A stretch of DNA of 64,000 nucleotides from Escarpia spicata (GCA_963995525.1 OZ023207.1:3316105-3380104); one strand, 5' to 3'. Counted from the stretch's first letter, positions 23,131-34,335 are shown. Numbers and translations are program-made. The notes: generated by a model from the letters alone, not told the origin.

Positions 23131-24990
23131 CTAGTTTTGTAGCGCTTCAAGCTCCGTACAGTTATATGATTTCAACGAAGCTTTCCAATATGTGGCAGTC
23201 AGTTCATGCTAAACACCAATGTAAGATCGTTGTTCATAAGTCAATGGATTTCTTGCCATAACTGCCATACATAGCTTATTACTGTACGTCAATCTCGTTC
23301 CATCAAGTTAAGTCTATTGGCTGCAACAGAAGAAGCTTTACAATCAGCGGAACAATAGAAACATTGTGATTAAGTGAACAATTATTGGCCTACCCAGCAA
23401 TAAGCAGCTTAATTACAACACATGGTAATTGGGCAGTGACTGAAGCGGGTGTTTGCTGCAACGTGTGTAAGTGCTGACGCGAACAGACGAAGAAGGACTG
23501 ACCCAAGGGAACAGTTCAGGTTAACTACAACGATTAAAATGAAGTCCGACGAGAATATTGTTTGGCCCCTTCATGAGAATTAGGCAACGTCAGACAATCA
23601 CAGAAAGCAGAGGCGGAGAATCGTCGTGATCGCATGAAAAGTGGACGACCTCAGCTGAAGAGATAGTTTTTAAAGGTTATTTGAAGATTAGAGTTGGAGA
23701 GAGTTGGCTGCTGATAGGGAGCAATGGACAGAAACAATCATAAATAATAGTGAAACAATATATTTGATTTAATTTCTGTAGGAGGGAACCGTGAGGAAGA
23801 ACACAAAATTATCACTTTTGAAAGTCGCTCAATCCACAAATTTAAGAAGACCATACCATCGACGGGAGTCGGAGAGTACACTGGTAGAACCGGTTGTGGC
23901 GTGAGGCAGCTCGGCATATTACATTGTCACCACACGTCTTCTCCACTAGTCTGTTGCCTTGTAGTGATAGCATATTCTTGTATTTTTCATGCAACATTGG
24001 CGGTAATTGGACAAATACTAGGCGATCCCATGGTTGTTTTCACGCTTGTGTGGTTAACTTGTTCCGTGAGCCGAAGTAATTATATGGTGCTATACATACG
24101 TACATATATACGTACACAGTTACATACATATGTATACAGTTTCCAAACGCATACATGAATACATATTACTATAGCCACATGATAGAGGCTTAATAATTAA
24201 TCCTTTGTCTTTGACGGAGTTAGATCGTAGAAAGTGGTGGTGCAGTAAAGTTGATAAACGAGTGGAATTACTGATTGATATGTATTATTCTTGCCTTAAT
24301 ATAATTCATAAATTAGCAATAAACATATATTGAGTAGCAGTTGTGCTTAAAATTAGTTAGATAAAGTATTTTAAAACACTTTAGTATAGTGAGTGAATAT
24401 TGGGTACGTTAGCCTACTATACATTTGAAAACAAGATCTAACAAAACCTCATTATGTGGTAGAATATGTAGGTGATAAAGTAACCAACATAAAACTACTT
24501 TCATAATACAATACGTGTGTAAGCCAGTACCTGCTAGACACTTTGATTACGTAGCTATGTTGTTAAAATTAAGCATTTGCGATAACCGGGCGAACTAAGT
24601 TTGTCTATGTAGCTAGTGTCCCACGTATTCGCTAGGGCCGGTATATCCTAAATAAATAAGACAGTCTAGCGTAAAGTAATTGGTTGTATTTAAATTAGGT
24701 CACTACCGGTAACGTTAGTATTTGTTATAGGATAGATAATCAGCTGTGACTCTAACAAAAAACTGTAACCGAAACAAACAAGGCAATATTACGTAAAGTG
24801 TAACATTTGTGCACAGTAAACAGTTTTTTTTAAATACTACATAGACATAGTGAATAGTGTAAACATAGTTGACTAAACTATTTTAAATAGCTAATTACAT
24901 TATTACTATTAAAGAAATACTGATATGGCGCCTTGAAGCGGTAAGTCAAGGCAAAGCGACGCTTGGTGTGCGACGACTGGCACAGTTAGG
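23131..24990. other. Non-coding, no recognisable feature
   Basis: AT-rich intergenic sequence with a short tacgtacata-type repeat near 24,090-24,130. The open frames at 23,894-24,158 show no familiar motif. I find nothing to annotate. Confidence 0.5.
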
Positions 24991-24995
24991 TGGAT

Positions 24996-25037
24996 TTTGC
25001 CCTATCCGGCTATGGTAGGTTAGCCGGATAGGGCAAA
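24996..25037. repeat. Perfect 17-bp hairpin
   Basis: TTTGCCCTATCCGGCTA (24,996-25,012) and its exact reverse complement (25,021-25,037) flank an 8-base loop. It stands just upstream of the CR1 ORF1 remnant. Confidence 0.95.
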
Positions 25038-25039
25038 GT

Positions 25040-25279
25040 AAATGTGACAGAAGGGAATTTGGGAGTGACGATGACAGGAGGAAAGGTGACAATAGACACA
25101 GCATAAGGAAAGAATGGAACGGAAGAGATTGTGACAGGAAAGCAGAAGACAGGGGAACAAGACTACAACCAGACAGATGCAAACCGGAGAAGAAGCTATT
25201 CTGAGACAGTGATTGAGGGGGCATTGATAAAAGAGAGGTGTTCATGGGCGACTCTATTCTGAGAAAGACACTAAGCGAA
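25040..25279 (+). pseudogene. CR1 ORF1 (SGNH esterase-type) 5' remnant, part 1
   Basis: A purine-rich leader is followed by a reading with FMGDSILRKTLSE, where GDS is the block I motif of SGNH/GDSL hydrolases that some CR1 elements carry in ORF1. It resembles 58,330-58,560 and the minus strand of 20,150-20,313. The frame breaks at 25,280, where the TIR-bounded element begins, and resumes at 28,129. Confidence 0.75.
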
Positions 25280-28128
25280 TAGTCCTGTCGGAAGGTATTC
25301 CCCCAAGCACCCAGTGTATTTCTAAATGAAACATATTTTATTGCAACCCTGAAGGTGTCTAGTAAACATATTTGGATGTTCCCATTTCCAAATAATATCC
25401 GAAAAGGCAAATGTCACCGCTCGTCTGGGGCAGATTGGTAAGCACATACCGGAGAGCCATACCATCCTGGATGTGGATCGCGTCTTTTGGGTAGGGTACT
25501 TCCTCGGGGGTGTCATTTAGCAAGAAATGTAGCATGTAGACCTTCTTCGTTTTGGCGAAGAATCCGTCGGGGGTGCCGAGGCTGGGAGGAGCAGGGGTGA
25601 GGGAGTACCGCATCAACTCATCAAGGAGCTGCTCACGGCATTGGATTAACTTTCCCTGTGTGGAGGTGAGCTTGACTGTCTTGTTGGAGGCCCCCATCGT
25701 CTTCAGCTTCTGCTTCTTGATGGGTTCAAAAAGGTCACCCCGGATGACCCATTCTGGAAACAATCACTGATGAGGGCCTTCTTGTCTTCCTTGCCAACAG
25801 TGTCAGCTCGAAAGACATTGATCTCGACCTCTGTGAAAATATTAACACTGGATGCGACGTCGTAGAGCCGGTCTTTGTTAGGGATGGCGAAGGAGTCCGT
25901 GAAGTTCTATATAGCAGTGAGTGTTCGCTTCACAGCTCTCTCGCTCTTCTTGACCTCAGCAGCCTCGAGCTCGCGATGCTTCCCTGCCTTTTCACTCGGG
26001 GTCATTGATATCTCCACACATCTCGAGCATCCTCTCAAAATACTGGGCATGAGTGGATGTGGTGCGGCACCAATGATAGGCACTGAACATTGAGAACAGC
26101 CCTACTCGACCTTCTGCCGTTTTGCCGAACTTCATGATCGTTTCCTCCATTGTTTTACCGACTGCGCTGAGTGCACAGAAAATGAGTGGCCGTGCCACCG
26201 TGATGCCGCCCTTCTCGAGAAGTTCCTTCGCGCCAGGGTGAAACATGTCGATGTTGGTGAGGAACACCTCCAGTCAAGCCAAGTATCTGGAGTAATTCGG
26301 GCCATCAAATGCGAAGAACGGGTTAGCCATCTCCCCATTGCACATGTGGAAGAGCTTGAGGCTGTTGGTTTCCACAGAATAGATGAGCATGAGGATGATG
26401 CGGGTGTGCTCAATGAAGCCGAACCAGAAGGTAGGGGTCTTGCCGAAGTGACCGACACGCACCTTGTCCTCAAACTCCACGTATTTGTTGATGATGGTGA
26501 GAGTTGAGGGGTCCTGGAGAGCGAGGTCGAGGTTCTCTCGGCTGCAGGACTTGACCAGGTTGAGTAGGGCCATATGGTTGTCTCCATCTACTTTTTTCTC
26601 ATGATCAAACTGCTCCATCAGTTGCCGCTCCATCGCCTTACATACATTCTTCAGACCGAATAGCGCCTTGCCATCAGTCTTCCCACTGAGGACATTGTTC
26701 AGGCAGCCGCTGATGACGAGGCTACCCTCGAGGATAATCTCAGCGTAGCCCCAACCCCTGAACTTGTTGCCCAATCACCAAACGCATGTAATTCATCACA
26801 GTGTGGAACTGTCCTGGGGTGACTACATGCGTACTTCTGTCCGACCTCGGAGGTGGCTTCTTCAGACCGTCTCAGTAGCTCCTGGGTGACGGAGTACTCG
26901 GTGAAACGTAATCAATGGTCATCTTCATGGCGGGCTTCGTTCCAGTGGCGGAGATGAATCCACCAAATGCAGGGACCGGCTGCTTACCACTGCTCCCCGT
27001 CATCCGCACCAAGAACCACACACGGTACTCCGTCAAACTTGCTTCGTACACCTTGTCGTTCTCCGCAGGAGCTGTGTACATGAATTTGGGTCCTATATAT
27101 AGAGGAGGGAGGGTTTCGGGGGTATCCACCTTGAGTGACCGACTCTTAGCCAGGTCATACAGCGGCAAGCTCTATGATCTGAACCATGATGCCGCCTATA
27201 CGATTTACGACATTGGGGCCATGGGCACTGGTAGTGATTTTGCTTAGGTTATTCCATCGAGACGGAACACGTCGTTTCCTTCCCCACTGATAATCGGAGG
27301 AATCAGGTAGGTCGACACCTCAATGATGGACTTGGCCATGACCGTCTCGAGTTCTAGGCCGAAGTCGTAGGACTCAGAATAGCCGAGTCTGATAGAGGTC
27401 AGCTCCTTGCTGCGGTACGGGTGCCGGACTGTGCAACAGAGGAGGATGTGTTTCGGCAGCTTCCATTCACCCTTCGTCACCGCACGGCAGAGGTCCTGGC
27501 AAATATAAAGCACGAGGCATGTCGTCTTCTCACACTTCTCTCCAACCTCTGCCTCTCCAGACATAGCAATGTTGAGGAAATTGATCAGAACATTAGAAAG
27601 CTGCTAAGGAGGAGAGGGAAGAGGAATATGATCAGGAGATTGACTATGATGAACTGCTTCTTGGCGATGATGTTGATTAGTATGTAGTGTCGAGGGTAAG
27701 TTACGGGTAGTTTTCTTTCTTCTTGGACTCATAATGTGCCCATTGGCATATAATGTTGAGTCAGTGCTTATGCGCAATCACCTATCCTTAACTTAGTAAG
27801 TGACTGGATTTCAGGCTTTAAAATATGGTATTATGTGCATTTTGAGACAATAAGTATCGTTGAATCGTCAAAATAACCATCTCAAGCGATTCCTCATGCC
27901 ACAATTATACGAAATGTGGGTTCATTTGTCTTTGTATGACGAATTATTCAAAAGTTATGGGTATCCTTGATTTTACCAGTCGCGCGTGACAAAATCCAAT
28001 ATGGCTGCCAAACGGACCCCTTCGGACATTATTTGGAAAAGGGAGCTTCCAAATATGTTTACTAGACACCTTCAGGGTTGCAAAAAAGTAAGTTTCATTT
28101 AGAAATGTCATACCTTCCGTCTGTACTA
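25280..28128. mobile_element. 2,849-bp element with long inverted termini, family unknown
   Basis: The left end (25,280-about 25,408) and right end (about 28,015-28,128) are inverted repeats. Both begin TAGT(C/A)C(T/A)G(T/A)CGGAAGGTAT read inward, then share TTTCTAAATGAAAC, TTGCAACCCTGAAGGTGTCT, AGTAAACATATTTGGA and CCAAATAAT(A/G)TCCGAA. The left end has about 15 extra bases. GAA flanks both sides (25,277-25,279 and 28,129-28,131), consistent with a 3-bp target duplication in the CR1 ORF1 remnant. It carries one decayed minus-strand gene. No known transposase motif was recognised, so I cannot assign a superfamily. Confidence 0.88.
25359..27564 (-). pseudogene. Decayed gene of an unplaced, repeat-associated protein family
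   Basis: Successive minus-strand open pieces read as one protein in order: 27,564-27,244 (LCCTVRHPYRSKELTSIRLG, SYDFGLELETVMAK), 27,168-26,872 (VWFLVRMTGSSG, KPAMKMTIDYVSP), 26,774-26,274 (KFRGWGYAEIILEG, FFAFDGPNYSRYLA), 26,267-25,992 (LEKGGITVARPLIFCALSAV, EETIMKF) and 25,763-25,359 (FFAKTKKVYMLHFLLNDTP). Frames shift between pieces. From memory, unverified, similar predicted proteins recur in many copies in cnidarian and other invertebrate genomes. The last 14 or so codons and the stop lie inside the left inverted terminus, and the right terminus encodes the same tail on the plus strand. The C-terminus looks truncated at about IHIQDG...SGDICLFG. Function unknown. Confidence 0.75.
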
Positions 28129-28200
28129 GAAGGGGAGGACGTCGGTGTTTGTTTGTCCGGGGCTAGATTAGAACATGTGACTGAAAGGGTAGATAATAAT
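28129..28200 (+). pseudogene. CR1 ORF1 remnant, part 2
   Basis: After the inserted element the frame reads GEDVGVCLSGARLEHVTERV, continuing the esterase-type ORF1 of 25,040-25,279. The same stretch is seen at 58,555-58,600 and on the minus strand near 20,140. At about 28,195 it is cut by the ATT-type tail of a minus-strand L2-like LINE. Confidence 0.8.
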
Positions 28201-29380
28201 AATAATATAATAATAAAGTCTTATATAGCGCTGTATCCAGTCCTTAATTCTGTTCAAAGCGCTTAGCAGAAAAATTCACAATTATATATGACTCATTTAG
28301 GTAGTGAAAGCGATTTTAAAAAGGTGTATCTTCAGCGCTGTCTTAAACGACACAATAGTGTAAAACTGTCTGACTGATTGTGGCAGATTGTTCCAAAATA
28401 CAGTGGCCGCTTTGGATAACGCACGGGCTCCGAAAGACTTGAGGCGTATGGTTGGTACTGTCAGCAAACCAGCAGAATTTGATCGGAGGGAGCGTGTGGG
28501 CTGATATTCAACAAGAAGCTAGGAAATGTATTGCGGTGCAAGTCCGTGGAATGCCTTGAAGGATATTAGGATAATTTTAAACGTAATTCTTTCTTGGATG
28601 GGAAGCCAATGGATTACAGGACTGGTGTTACGTGCTCGTGTTTCTTCGTTCGTGTGATTAGACGAGCAATCGTATTCTCAATGCAGTGCAGTCGACGTAG
28701 CTGACATTTGTTAATTCCGAACAGCAGCGAAACACAACCATCCAGTCTGGACGTTATAAATGAATGTATTATTTGTTCGGCAGCTCCTGGCGTAAAAAAT
28801 TGATGATTGTTTACACATTTCGGATTTGCAGACCAGAAGATCTACAAATGGCACTGACTTGTTGATCCATTGTAAGTCCAGCATTGAACATGACCCCAAT
28901 ATGTCTGACATGTGTTCTGGGGGGTCACTTGGGCGTCTTCAACGTCGATCTTTGTTGTTTTAAGAAACTTTCTGTGCAGCGCCTCTGATCCCGTGAACAG
29001 AACTTCAGTTCTGTCACCATTTAATTGAAGTTTGTTTGCTGTCATCCAACCGTTGATGTCAGCAATGCATGTTTCTAGCTGAGATAAGGCAATGGATGTG
29101 TCGGGATCTGGAATGTTGTGTAGAGCTGCGTATCGTCAGCGTACATATGAAAATCCAAGCCATGTTGTCGGATTTTGCAACCCAGTTCACCAGCCGTATA
29201 TATGGTGAACAGTGACTGTCCCAAGATTGACCCTTGGGGGACACCGCATGTCAGCACGGACACGTTCGAGATGGCTTCTCCAATCTTAATAGCCTGTTTT
29301 CTGTTTTGGAGATACGAGGTAAACTAGTTTAGTGCTGTGCCCGAAAGGCCGACCTTCTTAGACAGACGTTGCTACAAGTC
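28190..29380 (-). pseudogene. L2-like LINE, RT and C-terminal part
   Basis: In minus-strand order: an RT piece at 29,263-29,075 with CGVPQGSILGQSLFTIY and MYADDTQLYTTF (catalytic YADD), a NKLQLNGDRTEVLFTGS block at 29,045-28,990, and the C-terminal region with YQPTRSLRSNSAGLLTVP and VFWNNLPQSVRQF near 28,510-28,370. The 3' tail is an AT-rich trinucleotide run at about 28,192-28,218. Frameshifts separate the blocks. It is distinct from LINE-A. Confidence 0.88.
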
Positions 29381-29586
29381 GCTCGAACGCCTTTATATCT
29401 TAACGACACTCCACGGTAAAGGCTTAATCAGTAGCGGACTCTAGCGGTCGCGCGAGCGCCTATATCACTTAACGACAGTCGCACTTACTAAGCGAGGGCG
29501 CCACCACGCGAAAGCGTGTGTGTCGATATAGACCGTACGTACGATTCCTGTTTCATTCATACTTACTGATACGAACATAGTTACAC

Positions 29587-29642
<56 letters not shown>

Positions 29643-30010
29643 ACATTGTTACCAAAAAACATACATACATACATGAATTCTTATATACTTACTTACATGC
29701 AAACACTTATACTTTACTAGTAGCGTGCATACGTACATACTTTCATATCATAATACCATTTATTTGTATAGGGCCCGAATCAATCAGAATGCTCTCAGAT
29801 GCGTTACATGTATGTACACGTAACTATTTAGAATTGTATAATAGATAGAAACAAAAATAATTCTAAAATGTATACCATAAACTATTATAATTAAAACATT
29901 CATTACATAAATTATTAAACCTCCACATACAAACAATTAAAAATTATATGATAAGTATTAAACCATAGAAAAAATTGAAATGTAATAACTATTTTTAAAA
30001 TAATAATAAT
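29381..30010. other. Non-coding with microsatellites
   Basis: An acttaacgac-type phrase recurs near 29,400 and 29,468. An AT/GT microsatellite spans 29,585-29,645, followed by a catacatacat run at 29,660-29,675. A stretch at 29,760-29,810 resembles a LINE 3' end. No gene. Confidence 0.55.
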
Positions 30011-30012
30011 AA

Positions 30013-30627
30013 ATGCATAAAATGTGGGTAAGTGCAGTTGATAAAGTCCACGTGATCTTATTACAGAAACGCTACAGTGCAGCCAGGCTAGTAACACGTA
30101 CCAGCAGACATAACCACGTAACGACAGTGTTAAAAGAACTGCATTGGCTGCCGGTTGCGTGTCGAATTGTGTTCAATGTGTTGGTGGTGACTTACAAATG
30201 TATTCATGGCTTAGCGCCGTCTTATCTGGCAGAACTTGTGCAGCCACGAGAGCGTGATGGACGCCTACGCCAGGACCATGCGCCGACACTGCACCAAGGC
30301 ACCACCAAGAAATGCATCGGCGACTCTGCATTTGGTGCAGCAGCACCGCGACTATGGAATGAACTACCGGTGGACATTCGTGCATCAGGGACACTGCATA
30401 GGTTTAGGAAGACTTTAAAGACTCATCTTTTTATTATACATTTTAATTTATTTAAATTGTTTCGTCGTGACGGACATTATTTTATAATTTTAGTATTATT
30501 TGTCTTAAAATGCGTGTTTCTATTTTAATATTTAGTATTATATGTATAAACACCAGTGCTTAGTTTTTTACCTAGCAATGCGGGAATTAGCGCTAAAGAG
30601 ATACTCTATTATTATTATTATTATAGT
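30013..30627 (+). pseudogene. L2-like LINE 3' end (C-terminal RT domain)
   Basis: A 171-codon open frame (30,013-30,528) encodes the C-terminal domain of L2-type ORF2: ARLVTRTSRHNHVTTVLKEL, HWLPVACRI, YKCIHGLAPSYLAEL, then FGAAAPRLWNELP and FRKTLKTHLF. An ATT tail ends it at about 30,608-30,627. The conserved reading frame indicates a fairly young, 5'-truncated copy. It is too short to be active. Confidence 0.92.
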
Positions 30628-30879
30628 TAGTTTCATCAATAAGGGATGGTTTTTAACAAATACATTATTTATTTTATTTTATGGAGGTTTTTTAACCGTC
30701 TGAAAACCATGATTTTCTGTTACTGTATATTATTTGAATCTTTACTTCAGGAAAGCTTTTACAGTAACGCTTACTTAACTCTGAATAGAAGGCAGCATAC
30801 TCATTATTTGGGTCTTCAAACTCAGAGATTAGAATAAACCAGACATAATTAGATATACTTGTTATAAACCTTGCTATGG

Positions 30880-31570
30880 TCTGGTCGGTGTAAGACTGTT
30901 TTGTTAAGTATGTTGGGTTTACATGTGTTGAACAATAATTATCATCAGCTTAGAAGCCAGGAAAATGATCTGATATGTCAGAATGTGGTATGCCTAAACA
31001 GGTGTCTTTGTTATTTAAAGTTAGGTTATTAGTAAATATATTGTCAATAAGTGTGGTAGATGTAGCAGTTACTCAAGTTGGTTTGGTAATTAGAGGAATA
31101 TATGACAAAAATACATTACAAAAATTCAGGGCTAGAGACATGTCCGTCCACATTTAGTAGATTGATGTTGAAATCAATCACGAGATAACATATGCAGTTC
31201 TCTTCATAAATAGTTTTTTTAATAGTATGCCCTAAGATTGCCCTAAATATATTTGTCTTTGTCTGGCGACCTGTATATAACTCCAGTAAAGATGTTCCTA
31301 TTAAACGTAAGGGTACCTTTGTCCATTTCAATAAACACACATTCTATATCTTCATTTTTTGTTTAAATCGTCTCTACGTTTGCAAATAAGCGAATCATTT
31401 ATGCAGACAGCCACGTAACCACCCTTTTATTTTTTATATAGCTATTCGTCATTTGATAACATACAATATTATAATTATCGACATTGCTGTCCTGGAGCCA
31501 GGTTTCAGAAAGTTCCAATTACCAAAAACGAGTGTCTGATATTGGCAAACAAATTTTTGAATTGTTGATG
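30880..31570 (-). pseudogene. LINE apurinic-endonuclease domain remnant
   Basis: The minus strand reads, across frameshifts, an ETWLQDSNVDNYNI-like start (about 31,510), VIYRSPDKDKYI, DFNINLLNVDGH (31,178-31,143) and KPTRVTATSATLIDNIFT-like and SDISDHFP-like blocks near 31,080-30,960. These are the APE endonuclease motifs of CR1/L2-type elements. Its RT part is not attached. Confidence 0.8.
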
Positions 31571-31985
31571 GTGGCGGGGTAAATTTCTAATATTGACATG
31601 AACAACATAACAGATTGCATATGTTACAACAAATTGTAAATATTATTTATTAAATGTACCCCTTCTATATGATAATGAACTTATTCGTGTTTATGAGTAA
31701 ATTCACAATAATAATTTGTATCAGGATCAGTGTTAATAGAATGTTTATGTCTGAACCACGGTTAATTTCCAACGGTATGACAATTTTCTTTTCTAGTCCT
31801 TGGAATGATAAATAACTATTAATATGCATCCAAATTTCCGAGATGACATCTATCAATTCATTGATAATGTCGATATGATTGTATGGAAAAACGCTAAACA
31901 TAAAATTAATACAATACCAGTGCTCAAAGAAAACTCCGTTGTCAGTGAAAAATACTTAACCGAAGGCTGCAGTACCGTTTATATA

Positions 31986-32033
<48 letters not shown>

Positions 32034-32072
32034 ACTCAAGAATTTCGACAACCAGCGAAAGCAATATTTGAT
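31571..32072. other. Non-coding with an AT dinucleotide tract
   Basis: Low-complexity AT run at 31,987-32,030. The overlapping 89-codon frame only translates the tract as alternating Ile/Tyr. Confidence 0.6.
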
Positions 32073-32922
32073 GCCGCGCGATTGCAAATGTAGATCATTA
32101 CCATTGCTGTACCCCAGGGCCGTAAAGAGTGTGTTGACGAAAGCCATTAAGTAGAAAGCTAATAATTGCCACGACTCATTCCATTGTAATTATGCTACCA
32201 GCCTATAATCAAAATGGATGCGTAAAGTTGCGATAGATTGAATGCGTTGTTATTGATTTTTGTTTGACTTGGAACGTAGTCGTAGTAGGCGCAGAGGCAA
32301 AGCGGCACTAGGGACGATATTATGTACGTTGAAGTTTAAGCATCACTATCTTAATCGCAGTTGACACAATTTAGTGGCACAAAGCAATTTAGTAGATTGG
32401 TTCGTTGTTTTTTCTGTTCTGATTTTCAATCCAACATGGCGAATTTTAGGGGGAAATCCGCTGCATAGAATTATAAATTGTTGAGTTTAATGTGTACGGT
32501 ATGTTGGCAATTTAACCTGTTTGGACTTGTCGGTAAATTGGGGTAGCCTCGAGAGGTCAGCAAGAAACTAACCGAAGTGGAGGAACCTTGCCGCTATCCA
32601 AAACGCCAATAGCCAGTAAGTAGGTAAGTAGGTAAGTACGTTAGTAGACTTGGCGATATTTTTGTAATATATGTAGAATTTTACATCTTTTAACGAAATT
32701 GTAAGTTCGACGTTTCAATAAACGTGTCGAGCCGTTGTTTTGAAATTGTTTATACTTTCACGCATGCATATCATCTGTTCAGCAACCTAAGTGCACATTA
32801 TATGTTTTCTTGCAGTGCTACTATGTAAAACGTCTAACAGTAAACAAAACTACTGAAAATAATTCAACAATGTGAGTTATATTTAAAAGGAAAACAAAAC
32901 TTAGCAAATAACAGCGAATATG
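32073..32922. repeat. 3' flank of GPCR module 3
   Basis: Non-coding. The module boundary (32,203-32,340) matches 5,405-5,560 and 11,915-11,990. 32,380-32,800 matches 2,500-3,570 of module 1 apart from the insertion there. At the place of the AATAAA signal of G1 and G2 this copy reads AATATA on the minus strand (about 32,877-32,882). Confidence 0.8.
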
Positions 32923-33852
32923 TTACACACACTGTGTAACATCGCTGAACCACGTCGAAATCATTTTAGCCGTTTTACTTCGAACAGACGGGAAAAAGAC
33001 TAAATAACTCATACTGTTGACCGAAGAATTACACATCATTATCCAAACTGCTGCAAATCTATACCAATAAGGCAGATATTTCTCCATACCTACGACTATT
33101 GTGAATAAGTATATTGCAATAGGAATAGTTAGAATCAGATACGCCAAACATATAAACAAAATACTTCTACCAGAGCGAATGGATTTCAAAGTTACCGATG
33201 GAATGCTTTCAACATGGGCAGCTCCACCACCGATTGAGTTCACTTGCGCGGTTATTTGAAGGTGTGTTCGCACAATCACGGAGAGTATCCTTGCATTGGC
33301 ATAAATGATAACAATGATAGGCACTACAATTACAAGTATCAGCCCTGTAAGATATTTAGCTTCAATTGCAGAAGTTCCTTCTATATTGAACGTGCATGTG
33401 TCAATGTCCCACCTTGTCGTTATTTGGAGATATGACGCAGCAAAAACCGCCCCAGTCAACCAAATGCAACAAATGATGATGTAACATCGGTTTCGAGTGA
33501 GGATTTTTTCATATCGAAACGGATTCGTTATGGCGACCATCTTACACACGGTCACCCAGCAGAGACTGTGCATGGAATTGAATACGAACCAAGTACTGCA
33601 GACTTGTTGAATCTTAGTCATGTTACGTACATTCGGCGTCACATTGGAACACAAGGCAGCGCTGATTGGCATCGCCGTACATCCGTTGGTGAGATCACAC
33701 AGCGTGAGAGAGAACATGAAGAGCGTCGTGCGATCCTCGCGCAGTTGCGGATGTTTTATAATTACAGCGATCACGAGCACGTTCAATATTATATTCATCA
33801 CGATCACTGCACTGATGATGACGGGCTTCATATCCTCAAAATATGCATCCAT
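32923..33852 (-). CDS. G5: open rhodopsin-like GPCR, 309 residues
   Basis: Intronless 7TM receptor, the only full-length open copy in the window. TM1 is about 11-33 (N24 in the GN position), TM2 43-68 (D53), TM3 85-107 (C85), TM4 124-146 (W131), TM5 168-190 (P178), TM6 230-252 and TM7 265-288. The ECL2 cysteine is C153. Two N-glycosylation sequons (NVT and NMT) lie between TM2 and TM3. The DRY motif is replaced by C103-K-M105, the CWxP motif of TM6 is absent (LAYLILTIP), and NPxxY is N279-S-M-S-Y283. The N-terminus is about ten residues and the tail is short, so a small or membrane-borne ligand is possible but unknown. Compared with G1 and G2 it lacks four residues (RYLS/P) before TM3. I chose the ATG at 33,852 because G2 starts there too. 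G-protein coupling is uncertain given the missing Arg. Confidence 0.88.
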   Translation of the reverse strand: MDAYFEDMKPVIISAVIVMNIILNVLVIAVIIKHPQLREDRTTLFMFSLTLCDLTNGCTAMPISAALCSNVTPNVRNMTKIQQVCSTWFVFNSMHSLCWVTVCKMVAITNPFRYEKILTRNRCYIIICCIWLTGAVFAASYLQITTRWDIDTCTFNIEGTSAIEAKYLTGLILVIVVPIIVIIYANARILSVIVRTHLQITAQVNSIGGGAAHVESIPSVTLKSIRSGRSILFICLAYLILTIPIAIYLFTIVVGMEKYLPYWYRFAAVWIMMCNSSVNSMSYLVFFPSVRSKTAKMISTWFSDVTQCV

Positions 33853-34009
33853 ACTTAATTTATATTCTGAATGTATGTTAGATCCAATTTTGTGTCAACG
33901 CTAGTCGTGATCAGTGTCTCACCACCGACTGTCTCCAACAAAGTGCGTACATTACGACGTATCTTTTGTTAATAGTCAACAACGCTTGCTGATTGGTTTA
34001 CTTTCCTCA

Positions 34010-34335
34010 GTGCCCGGATGATTCCCCGCGCTGTAAATTGTGCTGAGGTAATGTACGACATATCTGGCACAGCTCTGAGCTGGTTTTCATTACACCTAAC
34101 TGATAGACACCAAACCATTAAAATGTATGTACTATTCCCCAGTGTTACGTATTTGGGCCTTTGCTGTACCACTCTCTACACAACACCACTAAGCTCTGTT
34201 ATTAACAGGCATAATCTAAACCAACATCTTGATGCAGACGATACCCAGATTTACATTTCGTTATCTACGTCTAATACTAACAACTCCTTAGGTCAGTTCA
34301 TGACATTTTCGTTTGCACGCCTCAGAGTACATTAA
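34010..34335 (+). pseudogene. LINE-A copy A4, 5' part
   Basis: Begins at the shared cagtgcccggatgat junction. It keeps an open frame of 105 codons with SGTALSWFSLHLTDRHQTIK and DADDTQIYISLSTSN. The sequence between is shortened: the VPQGSVLGP block is degraded to a few residues. It is interrupted at TTAA (34,332-34,335) by the 6.7-kb element and resumes at 41,021. Confidence 0.9.

Noticed and set aside
25992..26587. Ser/Thr-rich 151-codon minus frame and an 89-codon plus frame
   Set aside because: Alternative frames over the unknown-family gene; the in-family frame is at 26,274-26,774.
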